Below, piece after piece: positions 26,200 to 35,020 of a stretch of 64,000 nucleotides of DNA. How positions within the stretch are numbered: position 1 is the stretch's first letter; every line of letters begins with the position of its first letter. Under the pieces are notes generated by a model. It was not told where the DNA came from and did not search any database. It saw nothing but the letters and a program-made list of their open reading frames with translations. Origin of the DNA: an uncultured Treponema sp. (GTDB lineage Bacteria > Spirochaetota > Spirochaetia > Treponematales > Treponemataceae); NCBI GenBank assembly GCA_946615905.1, contig CAMOIE010000008.1:50126-114125 (forward strand), written 5' to 3'. A program made the translations under genes and the position numbers.

Positions 26200-27690
26200 T
26201 TACAAGGGGAGGTTTCCGTGCTTGCGCTTTGGAAGGTTCATCTCAGTTTTGCCGGAGAGGATGTTCAGGCTTGAGACGATGCTTGCGCGGGTTTCCTCTG
26301 GATTTATGACTGCGGAGATGTAGTCCCTCTGGGCTGCGATTGTCGGAGTCATGAATGTGTCCCTGTACTCCTGTGCCTTCTGGGCTTTTACGTTCGGGTC
26401 GGCCTCTTTTGCGTAGAGGATTCCGATCGCGCCTTCCGCGCCCATGACCGCAATCTCAGCTTTTGGCCATGCGTAAACGAAGTCAGCTCCAAGGTGCTTT
26501 GAACACATTGCGATGTATGCTCCGCCGTATGCTTTGCGCGTGATAATCGTGACTTTGGGAACCGAAGCCTCTGAGTATGCGTAGAGGACTTTCGCGCCGT
26601 GGCGGATGATTCCTTTCTGCTCCTCCTGGGGGCCGGGGATAAAGCCCGGAACATCGACGAATGTAACGAGCGGGATATTGAATGCGTCACAGTAGCGGAC
26701 GAAGCGTGCGATTTTGTCGGATGCGTCGCAGTTGAGGACACCGCCCAAGAAGCCAGGGTTGTTGCCCACGATTCCGACTGATTTTCCCTCGACTTTAGCA
26801 AAGCCTGTAACGGCGTTCCCTGCGAATTCTGCCATCACCTCAAAGAAGGAGTCCTCGTCAACAGTGCAGTTAATCACTGAGCGGATGTCATAGCCCTTGT
26901 GGGAGTCTTCCGGAAGAACTGAGGCGATTTCCTTCGCGGCCTTTTTCTCGTTGAACTTGAATTTCGCACCGTCAGCCTCGACAGAATTGTCTCCGTAGAA
27001 GTGGGGGATATAGTCCAAAAGCTTGCGGACTTTCTCATAGCACTCGTTCTCGTTTGAGCATTTCCAGTGGGCCACGCCGGATTTCTGGCTGTGGATTGAG
27101 GCTCCGCCAAGGTCTTCGTCGGAGATGTCCATGAACATGACCTGCTTGACGACTTTTGGGCCTGTGATATACATGTGTGAAATCTGGTCGATTGTGAAGA
27201 TGAAGTCAGTCAATCCCGGTGAGTAGACGGCTCCACCTGCGCAGGGGCCTGCGACGATTGAAATCTGGGGAATCACGCCTGACGCGCGGACGTTCTGGTA
27301 GAAAATGTCACCATAACCGCAGAGGGCGTCAACACCTTCCTGAATGCGGGCTCCACCTGAGTCGTTCACGCCGATTACAGGGCATTTTACTTCGATAGCC
27401 TTTTTGATAAGCTCGGCGATTTTCTGTCCGTGGACTTTGCCAAGGGATCCTCCCTGAACCGTGAAGTCCTGGGCGTAAATCGCAACCTTGCGGCCGTTTA
27501 CTTTGCCGAAGCCTGTGATTACACCGTCATAAGGAATCTCTTTCTTTTCCATGCCGAAGTTTGTGCACTGGTGGCGGGCGTTTGCGTAAATTTCCGTGAA
27601 TGAGCCCTTGTCACAAATTGCGTTGATGCGCTCAATGGCGTGCAGCTTTCCTTTTGCGTGCTGCTTTTCAAGATTGTATTCAAAAGCCAT
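26200..27690 (-). CDS. mmdA: Carboxyltransferase subunit (methylmalonyl-CoA decarboxylase alpha / propionyl-CoA carboxylase beta type)
   Basis: 496 residues of the acyl-CoA carboxyltransferase family: N- and C-terminal crotonase-like halves. Family blocks seen are DSGGARIQEGV, AGPCAGGAVYSP, the oxyanion region GGASIHSQKSGVAHW, then NPGFLGGVLNCDASDKIARF, DVPGFIPGPQEE and the C-terminal KAYGGAYIAM plus GAEGAIGILY. It transfers CO2 between biotin and propionyl-/methylmalonyl-CoA. In anaerobes it is often part of a Na+-pumping decarboxylase or of propionate metabolism. The biotin carrier and membrane subunits are not adjacent, so MmdA and PccB cannot be told apart here. Start ATG 27690 with GAGG eleven bases ahead. 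Confidence 0.85.
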   Translation of the reverse strand: MAFEYNLEKQHAKGKLHAIERINAICDKGSFTEIYANARHQCTNFGMEKKEIPYDGVITGFGKVNGRKVAIYAQDFTVQGGSLGKVHGQKIAELIKKAIEVKCPVIGVNDSGGARIQEGVDALCGYGDIFYQNVRASGVIPQISIVAGPCAGGAVYSPGLTDFIFTIDQISHMYITGPKVVKQVMFMDISDEDLGGASIHSQKSGVAHWKCSNENECYEKVRKLLDYIPHFYGDNSVEADGAKFKFNEKKAAKEIASVLPEDSHKGYDIRSVINCTVDEDSFFEVMAEFAGNAVTGFAKVEGKSVGIVGNNPGFLGGVLNCDASDKIARFVRYCDAFNIPLVTFVDVPGFIPGPQEEQKGIIRHGAKVLYAYSEASVPKVTIITRKAYGGAYIAMCSKHLGADFVYAWPKAEIAVMGAEGAIGILYAKEADPNVKAQKAQEYRDTFMTPTIAAQRDYISAVINPEETRASIVSSLNILSGKTEMNLPKRKHGNLPL

Positions 27691-27719
27691 AAAAAACCTC
27701 GATTTCTTTGAATAGCTTG

Positions 27720-27748
27720 AGTCTATTCCGATTGACTTTGCTTGTCAA
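27720..27748 (-). promoter_or_regulatory. Sigma-70-type promoter of the carboxyltransferase gene
   Basis: Read on the minus strand: TTGACA (27748-27743), 17 bases, TAGACT (27725-27720). The expected transcript starts near 27713, 23 bases before the ATG. The -35 is perfect and the -10 matches at four of six. Confidence 0.72.
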
Positions 27749-27773
27749 TATGACAAAATCCGTAAATTTGTCA
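27742..27773. promoter_or_regulatory. TTGTCA/TGACAA dyads over the promoter
   Basis: A perfect palindrome TTGTCA ATA TGACAA (27742-27756) covers the -35 box. A second dyad, TGACAAA (27751-27757) with TTTGTCA (27767-27773), shares its left arm with the first. The arrangement of three half-sites suggests an operator for a dimeric repressor or activator. The regulator is unknown. Confidence 0.5.
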
Positions 27774-27779
27774 AAATAA

Positions 27780-27999
27780 AAGAATTTTAGGAATACGGGC
27801 GCTTCCCTCACATTCGTTCGGGTCGGCAGTTCCGCCCTTCGCTCACGCTCATGGGGCTGTCCCAAAAGTAGCAAAATGGTGGTTGAGCTTGTCGAAACCA
27901 CCATCTATAGTGGCAAATGTCATTTCGACAGGCTCAATGACCGCATTCTGCGAACTTATTAGACAGCCCCACTTCGGGGCTGCATTGCCTAGCGCGACA
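27780..27999. repeat. Hairpin-rich spacer (elements B and C inside an outer stem)
   Basis: An outer stem GGGGCTGTC (27853-27861) with GACAGCCCC (27962-27970) encloses two hairpins. B: ATGGTGGTT (27876-27884) with AACCACCAT (27896-27904) around loop GAGCTTGTCGA. C: GTCATT (27919-27924) with AATGAC (27936-27941) around the reverse complement of a GAGCCTGTCGA loop. The left part, 27795-27850, is GC-rich filler like that in other spacers. No gene seen in this stretch. Confidence 0.75.
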
Positions 28000-29718
28000 T
28001 CAACGAAGGTAATTTTTCGCGGCGGAATTGTTGTATTTTCCAACCATATATTCAGCTCCGGCTCTGAGTTCGTCCGGGCGGGGGAGCCATGGGTATTTTT
28101 CACGCAGGCTTTCTGTCGCCTTTCCGATGTCACCGGAATTTTCTTCCAAGGCTCTTATGTAGTCTTCCTTGAACACTTTTGCCCTGACAAAAGAATTTTC
28201 GCTCTTGCCCTCGATTTTCACTGCAAGCCACCGCTTTCCGTTCCACCGCAGGGTCACGTCCTCTATTCCCTTGGTGATTGCGATGTGGGCGTTTCCCTCA
28301 GTGCGGACAAGGTAGTAGTCTACCTTCCTGACCTTTTCCATTCCCCGCGTGAGTTTTACACCATCTTCTTCTGTGAGGGGCTTTTTTTTGTCGCCGTTTA
28401 CTGGATATGAAAAATCAGAGGAGGCGTTTTTTCCATCGATTCTCAGATTTGTAATTCCGTAAAGCCAAAAGTCTGATTTTCCCTCAAAGAAAAGCCAACC
28501 GGCAGGCCTTATCCAGCCGTCCGCCTGGTTCAAGTTCTGCCTCTGAGTCAGATTGACGTAATAGGCCGATGTGATTTGAAGCAGGGCCTTCATGTCGCCG
28601 CCCTTTGCGATTTCCTGTATCAAGGGAACGTCAGCCCTAGCGATTCCCGTAAATAGGGTCTCGACAGTCTCCCTTGAGGTCAGTCCCCTGCTTGTTGCAA
28701 GACGTAAATTTCCCCGATAAAAAGAGAGGATTATTCCTCCCAAAATAATCAGAACCGCAAGTCCTAGAGCGAGTCTGCTCCCGTTTCTGCGCAAAAATCT
28801 TTTTGCGGTGATTTCCTTTTTCTGCCAGCTTATGAAATTTTGCAGGCGGCGGACAAATTCCTTTTCCGAAAGGTAGGATGGGGAAGTCAGCCTGTCTTGG
28901 CCTGTCATGCTTATCTCAAGTTCTCGGCTGAAAGCCTCAATGTCAAAAGCCCATGCTTTTTTCAAAAGGGCCTGCTTGTATGCTTCTTTTTTCGGGTTTC
29001 TGAGTCTTCTTTCTCCAGACCGAGGTTTCCATTCAGGTTGAATTGAAAGAGAGGCGTTTATTGACTCTGCAAGACCTGCGTTGACCCCGTTAACGGCTAA
29101 TTCCAATGGGATAAAGTTGCCATCGTTCATGTCAATCTGCCGTTTTTCTTCTTCCGCCTGACTGAATGGGCAGGCTCCTGACAGTGCCCGATAGGCTAAA
29201 ATTCCCCTGACAAACAAAAGTGCAGACTTTCCGCTTAAGCCCTTGTGAATGCAGAATGCCAGAACCTCACGATATTCTTTTTTTCCGTAGTTTTTTACAG
29301 CCCTTTCAAAAATTTCCGCGGGCAGTATTATCGCTTCCTGCTTGCTTTCACAAATCACTATGCCGCCCGATCCTGTTCCTGAGATTTCGCGCCCTGACTC
29401 AATCGCCTTGGTGATGGCTTTTTCGGCCAGAATTATCTCTGAAATAGAGGACTCTTTTCGCTCGTCAAGAATATTTGAGAGAATCTTGGCGCCTTCTGGA
29501 ACAGGGCCGTAAAAATAGACAATGCCATCCCTTTCTTCTGTTCCTATAAAATTCCATTTTTTGAAAACCGCATCGGAATCCTCTTTTAGGCTGATTATTA
29601 CGCCGCAATCCACGTTCATCGCATGGGAGAAATTCGTGCGGGCAAATGCCGCCAAATCAAGTCCGCTTGAAAGATAAATTTTGCCGTCTTCAATAAAAAT
29701 GTGAGAATTTTTTGTCAT
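28000..29718 (-). CDS. Unrecognised single-pass membrane protein
   Basis: 572 residues. A cytosolic N-terminal part of about 320 residues (beta-rich start IFIEDGKIYLSSGLDLAAFA, then helical) is followed by one membrane segment (RLALGLAVLIILGGIILSFY, about residues 318-337) and an exported part of about 230 residues. The latter has alternating strands (WLYGITNLRID, VTLRWNGKRWLAVKIEG) like an SnoaL/DUF4864-type or lipocalin-like fold. I cannot name a family. No convincing ribosome site precedes ATG 29718. It is divergent from the DUF4230 gene. Confidence 0.75.
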   Translation of the reverse strand: MTKNSHIFIEDGKIYLSSGLDLAAFARTNFSHAMNVDCGVIISLKEDSDAVFKKWNFIGTEERDGIVYFYGPVPEGAKILSNILDERKESSISEIILAEKAITKAIESGREISGTGSGGIVICESKQEAIILPAEIFERAVKNYGKKEYREVLAFCIHKGLSGKSALLFVRGILAYRALSGACPFSQAEEEKRQIDMNDGNFIPLELAVNGVNAGLAESINASLSIQPEWKPRSGERRLRNPKKEAYKQALLKKAWAFDIEAFSRELEISMTGQDRLTSPSYLSEKEFVRRLQNFISWQKKEITAKRFLRRNGSRLALGLAVLIILGGIILSFYRGNLRLATSRGLTSRETVETLFTGIARADVPLIQEIAKGGDMKALLQITSAYYVNLTQRQNLNQADGWIRPAGWLFFEGKSDFWLYGITNLRIDGKNASSDFSYPVNGDKKKPLTEEDGVKLTRGMEKVRKVDYYLVRTEGNAHIAITKGIEDVTLRWNGKRWLAVKIEGKSENSFVRAKVFKEDYIRALEENSGDIGKATESLREKYPWLPRPDELRAGAEYMVGKYNNSAAKNYLR

Positions 29719-29762
29719 AATCTAAATTTAAGGATTTCTTTTATTAAATACAAGCAAAATCG

Positions 29763-29771
29763 TGTTATAAT
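29763..29771 (+). promoter_or_regulatory. Extended -10 promoter for the DUF4230-kinase-cbiD operon
   Basis: TGT followed by a perfect TATAAT (29766-29771). The -35 is weak (TTATTA at 29741-29746, spacing 19). The leader would be about 60 bases. It contains a dyad of moderate strength (GAGACC...GGTTCTC, 29781-29814) without a T run. Confidence 0.5.
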
Positions 29772-29838
29772 GTTCAAAAAGAGACCTGCTTGCTTTTTGC
29801 CTAGACGGTTCTCTTTAGAAAGCGGAGATTTTATATAG

Positions 29839-30468
29839 ATGACTAAAAATATTCGGCCTGAAAAAAAATCGCATTCGTCTTTCGGGTGTGCGAGCGGACT
29901 TTTTTCTAAAAATGTCGTCAGAATTTTCTGTTTCCTTATTCTCCTGCTATTGATTTGTTCCGCTGTATTTTTCGCCTACAAAAAACTTTCCGCTGTCAGG
30001 GTTGAAAGAAAGACCGCTGCGGTGATGCAGAGCCTTGAAAAGTGTCAGGAGCTTTCCGTAATAAAAAGCCGCTACTCAGACATAGTGACAATCAAGAAAA
30101 GTAGGATTGCGGGACTCGCAAAATCTTTCAGCATAATAAAATATTCCTGCATAATCAGGGTGGGATTTTCAGATATGAGCCAGGCCAAGGTCGCAGTTTC
30201 TTCTTCCGGGCGAGGAGTTGTGGTGAAACTCCCGCCATGCGAGATTCTTGGAAACGACATCTCAGAAATCGAGGTTTTTGACGAGTCAAGAAGCATTTTT
30301 GTTCCGATTACGGCTGCGGAAATCGTTTCATTGATAAATGAAAACAGGGACAAGACTGAAAAACAGCTTGTGAGCGAAGGCCTTCTTGAAGAGGCTCTGG
30401 GGCAGGCTAAAGAGATTTTGACTTTTGCCCTTTTAAATCTCGGATTTGAATCTGTGACGGTCAGGTAG
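29839..30468 (+). CDS. DUF4230 membrane-anchored protein
   Basis: 209 residues. Basic N-terminus, one membrane segment (VRIFCFLILLLLICSAVFFAY, about residues 27-47) and an exported domain in which QELSVIKSRYSDIVTIKK and the strand pattern up to VVKLPPCEILGNDI match the DUF4230 family, whose function is unknown. The last 60 residues are helical. The stop is ten bases before the hybrid kinase start, so both are on one transcript. Confidence 0.75.
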   Translation: MTKNIRPEKKSHSSFGCASGLFSKNVVRIFCFLILLLLICSAVFFAYKKLSAVRVERKTAAVMQSLEKCQELSVIKSRYSDIVTIKKSRIAGLAKSFSIIKYSCIIRVGFSDMSQAKVAVSSSGRGVVVKLPPCEILGNDISEIEVFDESRSIFVPITAAEIVSLINENRDKTEKQLVSEGLLEEALGQAKEILTFALLNLGFESVTVR

Positions 30469-30478
30469 GCAAAAAAGA

Positions 30479-33400
30479 ATGAAGCAGATTAACTTTCGTA
30501 TCCGAGACACCGGAGATTTTACGGCCTCCCTCAGCCTTCTTAAAACCCTGCCTGAATATCAGACTGCAAATGATGTCCTTTCTATAGTCGTCCTAGGCGT
30601 GAATAAAATTGATTTCGCCCAAAAGATGATTTCCAGCTGGCAGGAAAAGGGGATGAAGGGGCATCTTGTCGGCTTTACGGCTCACACCCAGATTTGTGAC
30701 GGTGTAAAGATTCAAAAGCAGATTACCCTTACTGTATTTATTTTCAATTCTTCTTCGGCCGATGTCTACGTTTTAAATTCAGACGACAAGCCTTACATTG
30801 AGCATGCCGCTGAGTTTTCAAAGATTGTTTCGGCTGAAAAAAATGCCAAGGCTGTTCAGGTTTTCGTAAATGTCTTTGACAAAAAGGAGCCTGAGTCATT
30901 TTACAATAATTTGAATTTTGATTTTGACAGGGTTCCGGTGGTTGGAGGTTCTGGCGGAACTGAGTTTGATCCCACCGCCGGTGACGGAATCTTTCTCTTT
31001 ACCGGTGAAAAAATTCTTTCTAATTCTGTGATTGCAATCATCTATAAGGGCGAAGAACTTTTTGTCCACACTGAAACGGAGTTAGGCTGGATTCCAATCG
31101 GAAGTGAGCATGAGATTACAAAGGTCACAGGCACAAAGCTTGTTTCAGAAGTTGACGGAAAACCCGCCGTGGAGCTTTTTGAAAAATATCTAGGCATTGC
31201 GAGGGACAACTTTTTCTCTGCGAACGTAATAGACTTTCCTTGGCATATTGTTCGTGACGGGACAGACTTAATCCTTTCGCCGGTCGGGAAAAACAAGGAT
31301 AATGATATAGTATTCTCCGCGACAATTAATGAGGGTGAAAAATTTCATTTCGCTTTCGGTTCTGTCCGTAGAATTCTTTCTAATTCTGAGATATTCGCCC
31401 GCCGTTTGGTTCATGTCCAGCCACAGGCCGTCTTTTTGACTGTCTGCGAGGCGAGACAAAGCTATCTGAACGAAAACGAGCAGACTGAAATTGATTTTTT
31501 CAGCTATGTCTGTCCCTCCGTGGCCGGAGGCGGTGCCTTTGGAGAGCTTTCCAGCGTTGCCGGAAAGGTTCGCGGAGTTAACTGTGCCATGGTCTTGCTG
31601 GCCATGCGGGAAGGCCTGCCTGAGAGCGTTGAGCCGGAAGGTAATTTTAAGGCTCCGACCGGGCAGAAAAATGGTCCAATGCCCCTTCTTGACCGCCTAT
31701 ACAACTTCATCAAGGTCACTTCGGACGAATACGCTGTTTTGAGGGAGCACGAGCGGGAGCTAGAATTGCGTCGTTTTGCCGAGGCAGAGAAGGCCGCGAA
31801 TGAGGCGAAATCAGACTTCCTTTCAAATATGAGCCACGAAATCCGCACTCCTATCTCTGCGGTTCTTGGTATGAACGAAATGATTCTCCGCGAGTCCCGC
31901 AATCCAGCCATTACGGCTTATTCCGAGAACATTGCCGGTGCTGGAAACACCCTCCTTTCGCTGATTAACGACATCCTGGACTTTTCTAAAATCGAAGCTG
32001 GAAAAATGGAGATTATTCCGGCCTCCTATTCATTCGCCTCCCTGATTTATGAAATAATAGTCATGATGTCTGGAAAGGCTGAGTCCAAGGGGCTTAATTT
32101 TGCCCTTCAAATTGACCCGGAAATTCCTGATTCATTGAACGGCGACATGCTCAGAATCCGCCAGATTTTGCTGAATATTTTGAGCAACGCTATAAAATAC
32201 ACGAAAAAGGGACAGATTGAGCTTACCGCATCTTTTATGAAGGTCGGGCCGACAAAGGTCGCGATTACTTTCCATGTTCTCGACACAGGTTCTGGAATCA
32301 AGGAAGAGGATATTCCGAAGATTTTCAAACCATTCGAGCGCGTTGACCAGAACCACACCAAGGCCATAGAGGGAACAGGTCTTGGAATCTCGATTACGAC
32401 CCGCCTTTTGGAGCTGATGAAAAGTCGTCTTGAAGTTCGGTCTGAATGGGGCAGGGGGTCTGATTTTTACTTTACGATTGAGCAGGATGTCCTTGACTGG
32501 AAGTCCTCCGGGGACTTTGAGGAGAGGGCCAGGGAAAATTCAAAGCACGAGCGCGAGCGGGCCAAGGCTGAGGCTTTCCATGCACCGGATGCCATTATTC
32601 TTGCCGTTGACGACACCCCGATGAATCTTGCCGTAATCAAGAGCCTTTTGAAGCGGACTGAAATTCAGATTGAAACTGCTTCAAGCGGTCGCGAGGCTAT
32701 TGACCTTGCCTCGAAGCAGAGATTTGACTTGATTTTGATGGATCAGCGGATGCCGGAACTTGACGGCAGCGAAACCTTGAAAGAAATCCGGTCTCTTGGC
32801 GAAAAGTCTCCGAACATAAAGACTCCTGTGGTCGTATTGACTGCGACTGCGATTGCAGGGACTAGGGAAAAACTAATTGCCGATGGTTTTGACGATTATC
32901 TTTCAAAGCCTGTGAATCCGGCCGATTTGGAGCTTGTGATTTTGCGCTACCTGCCCCCGGAAAAAATAAAATCCGTTCAGGCGCCGGACGATTTGGGGCC
33001 ATCTATGCCTGAGTCTGACTTTCCTGAAAACGTAACGTTTACACCAATCAACTCTGAGGACGTCCTTTTTGACGATGGAAGAATTCCTGATGGGGAGCCT
33101 GAGGAGGAAGAGGAGCCTCTTTTCATCGCCCTTAAGAAAATCCCCGGACTTGACCTTGCTGCCGGACTTGCATATTGCGGTGGCAAAGATGCCTTTAAGG
33201 AATTAATAGAAGTCTTCACGAATTCTTCAACAGAAGGGGCTGATGTAATAGAAGAGTATTTCAAGGCTGCTGACTGGGAAAATTACACGGTAAAAGTTCA
33301 CGCCTTGAAGTCCTCCGCAAGAATAATCGGGGCGGCAGCCCTTTCTGCTGACGCGGCCTATCTTGAGCAGTGCGGCAACGAGGAAAATATTGATGAGATC

Positions 33401-33688
33401 AAGGCCAAAACTGAAAAACTCCTCTTTGACTACAGGTGTCTGGTTTTAAAAATCCGAGAAGCCATGGACTCGCTGAAGAAAAATATTTCGCCTGCTGAAT
33501 TGGAAAGTGCTTTTTTGGCTGTGGGCGAGTTTATAAAAGCCGGTGATTTTTCTGCGGCTAGCAGCGTTATTTCTGAGCTGAACACTTATGCCCTTCCTGA
33601 GTCAAAGCGGGAAAAAGTTGCGAAAATTATCCTTGCAATTGAGACCCGTAATGCCGGTGAAATTTTTAAGATTCTGGAAGAAAAATAG
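30479..33688 (+). CDS. Cytosolic FIST-domain hybrid histidine kinase with receiver and Hpt
   Basis: 1069 residues, no membrane segment. Residues 1 to about 400 match the FIST N and C sensory domains (small-ligand sensing, proposed for amino acids). A short coiled linker (AEAEKAANEAKSD) leads to the kinase: H-box SHEIRTPISAVLG with His453, N-box around LLNILSNAIKYT, G-box GTGLGISI. A receiver follows, with acidic pair Asp711/Asp712, phospho-acceptor Asp755 (LILMDQRMPELDG) and Lys in YLSKPVN. An acidic linker leads to an Hpt domain with His941 (VKVHALKSSARI), then a helical tail. All phosphorelay residues are present. The output regulator is not in the window. Confidence 0.88.
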   Translation: MKQINFRIRDTGDFTASLSLLKTLPEYQTANDVLSIVVLGVNKIDFAQKMISSWQEKGMKGHLVGFTAHTQICDGVKIQKQITLTVFIFNSSSADVYVLNSDDKPYIEHAAEFSKIVSAEKNAKAVQVFVNVFDKKEPESFYNNLNFDFDRVPVVGGSGGTEFDPTAGDGIFLFTGEKILSNSVIAIIYKGEELFVHTETELGWIPIGSEHEITKVTGTKLVSEVDGKPAVELFEKYLGIARDNFFSANVIDFPWHIVRDGTDLILSPVGKNKDNDIVFSATINEGEKFHFAFGSVRRILSNSEIFARRLVHVQPQAVFLTVCEARQSYLNENEQTEIDFFSYVCPSVAGGGAFGELSSVAGKVRGVNCAMVLLAMREGLPESVEPEGNFKAPTGQKNGPMPLLDRLYNFIKVTSDEYAVLREHERELELRRFAEAEKAANEAKSDFLSNMSHEIRTPISAVLGMNEMILRESRNPAITAYSENIAGAGNTLLSLINDILDFSKIEAGKMEIIPASYSFASLIYEIIVMMSGKAESKGLNFALQIDPEIPDSLNGDMLRIRQILLNILSNAIKYTKKGQIELTASFMKVGPTKVAITFHVLDTGSGIKEEDIPKIFKPFERVDQNHTKAIEGTGLGISITTRLLELMKSRLEVRSEWGRGSDFYFTIEQDVLDWKSSGDFEERARENSKHERERAKAEAFHAPDAIILAVDDTPMNLAVIKSLLKRTEIQIETASSGREAIDLASKQRFDLILMDQRMPELDGSETLKEIRSLGEKSPNIKTPVVVLTATAIAGTREKLIADGFDDYLSKPVNPADLELVILRYLPPEKIKSVQAPDDLGPSMPESDFPENVTFTPINSEDVLFDDGRIPDGEPEEEEEPLFIALKKIPGLDLAAGLAYCGGKDAFKELIEVFTNSSTEGADVIEEYFKAADWENYTVKVHALKSSARIIGAAALSADAAYLEQCGNEENIDEIKAKTEKLLFDYRCLVLKIREAMDSLKKNISPAELESAFLAVGEFIKAGDFSAASSVISELNTYALPESKREKVAKIILAIETRNAGEIFKILEEK

Positions 33689-33707
33689 AAGACGGGCGAT
33701 TTTTTAG

Positions 33708-34829
33708 ATGGCAGACTCATTGAACGCGAACGAGCATTACATTTTCTGCGGTGCAAAAAAACTCCGCTGCGGCTTTACGACCGGAACCTGCGCCGCCCTC
33801 TCTTCTTATGTCGCAGCCCAATTCGCATTCTGCGGAAAATGCCCGGAAGAAGTGACCCTTGTGACTCCGAAAGGCTGGAGGCAGACTTGCCCTGTGATTC
33901 CTGACTTTGCGAAAGCGAGATTCGGGGTAAAAAAGGATGCCGGGGACGATCCTGATGCGACTGACGGGATAATCATCTGGGCGAAGGTCAGACTTGAAAG
34001 TTGCCCGGATGTGAATGAAAAATCCGGCGGAGCTTGCGTGATTATAGACGGGGGGGAGGGAATCGGCCGGGTTACGAAAGCCGGGCTTGACCAAAAGATT
34101 GGTGATGCGGCGATAAATTCTGTTCCCAGGAAGATGATTGAGAATGCCGTCCTTGAGGCGAAAAATCTTTTTGCCGATGATTTTGCCGGAAAGATTTTCG
34201 TGACGATTGAGGCTCCGGAAGGAAAGAAAATTGCCGCGAAAACTTTTAACCCCGTCCTCGGAATTGAGGGGGGGATTTCGATTTTGGGAACGAGCGGGGT
34301 TGTGGAGCCGATGTCCGCACAGGCTTTGATTGACTCAATCGAAGTTGAGATCAGGGTGATTGCCGAAAGCCAGAAAAATCAAAAGGAAAGAAAACTGATT
34401 GTCACGCCGGGAAACTTCGGCAGGGATTTTATAAAAGCGCATCCTGAATTTGACGGGATTCCAGTTTTGGCATGCTCTAACTTTTTGGGCCAGGCTGTAG
34501 ACTTTGCCTCTGCCTACGGGTTTACGAAGGTGATTTTTGTCGGCCACGCGGGAAAGTTCGTTAAAGTCGCCGGAGGAATATTCAACACACATTCGCATGT
34601 CGCAGATTGCCGCATGGAGATTATAGCCGCTCACTCTGCTATGCAGGGGGCGGATTCCGAAATGATAAAAAAAATCATGGAATGCGCGACTGTTGACGCA
34701 GCCTTTGATTTGTTGAAAGAAGAGGGGCTTGAGAAAAAGGTCTGGGAGTCAATTATTGAGGCTGGAAAAAAGCACCTGGCCAGGCGGATAAACGGGGCTT
34801 ACGATTTTGACTTTATGATCTTCCGCTGA
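33708..34829 (+). CDS. cbiD: Cobalt-precorrin-5B C1-methyltransferase
   Basis: CbiD methylates C1 of cobalt-precorrin-5B in the anaerobic cobalamin pathway. The 373-residue protein has the family's N-terminal block RCGFTTGTCAALSSY, GGEGIGRVTKAGL, and the C-terminal GHAGKFVKVAGGIFNTHSHVADCR (read in parts). No other cobalamin genes are near, so the rest of the pathway must lie elsewhere. It follows the kinase gene by 19 bases. The ribosome site is weak (GACGGG). Identification is firm. Confidence 0.92.
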   Translation: MADSLNANEHYIFCGAKKLRCGFTTGTCAALSSYVAAQFAFCGKCPEEVTLVTPKGWRQTCPVIPDFAKARFGVKKDAGDDPDATDGIIIWAKVRLESCPDVNEKSGGACVIIDGGEGIGRVTKAGLDQKIGDAAINSVPRKMIENAVLEAKNLFADDFAGKIFVTIEAPEGKKIAAKTFNPVLGIEGGISILGTSGVVEPMSAQALIDSIEVEIRVIAESQKNQKERKLIVTPGNFGRDFIKAHPEFDGIPVLACSNFLGQAVDFASAYGFTKVIFVGHAGKFVKVAGGIFNTHSHVADCRMEIIAAHSAMQGADSEMIKKIMECATVDAAFDLLKEEGLEKKVWESIIEAGKKHLARRINGAYDFDFMIFR

Positions 34830-34832
34830 GAG

Positions 34833-34866
34833 AAAAAAAACGCGCAGACTGTAATAAATCTGCGCA
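34833..34866 (-). terminator. Rho-independent terminator for the LPP20-like gene
   Basis: Read leftward: GCGCAGA / TCTGCGC stem (seven pairs, extended by G.U) with a ten-base loop followed by eight T on the minus strand (AAAAAAAA at 34833-34840). It lies directly behind cbiD but has no T run on the plus strand. Confidence 0.75.
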
Positions 34867-34885
34867 CGGATTGTAGCCCCGACAG

Positions 34886-34966
34886 TTCGGGCTGTTCAAT
34901 GCTAAAAACTTTATCTAGTCATTTCGACAGGCTCAATGACTAGATAAAGTTTTTGGACAGCCCGAA
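34886..34966. repeat. Long double-stem hairpin (element D)
   Basis: Outer stem TTCGGGCTGT (34886-34895) with ACAGCCCGAA (34957-34966), both perfect. Inner stem of 20 perfect pairs: AAAAACTTTATCTAGTCATT (34904-34923) and its complement at 34935-34954. The loop of eleven bases (34924-34934) is the reverse complement of GAGCCTGTCGA, as in the other elements. Confidence 0.88.
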
Positions 34967-35020
34967 TGAGGGTGACCGAAGGGCGGAAAGCCGCTTGCAA
35001 AGAGACTTGCGCCCGAATGC

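Noticed and set aside
25812..26309. Open frames on both strands across the 87-bp repeat
   Set aside because: The translations only repeat the tandem unit and lack ribosome sites; the open frames follow from a repeat length that is a multiple of three.
28849..29414. Short plus-strand frames opposite the 572-residue membrane protein
   Set aside because: No starts with ribosome sites and no protein-like composition.
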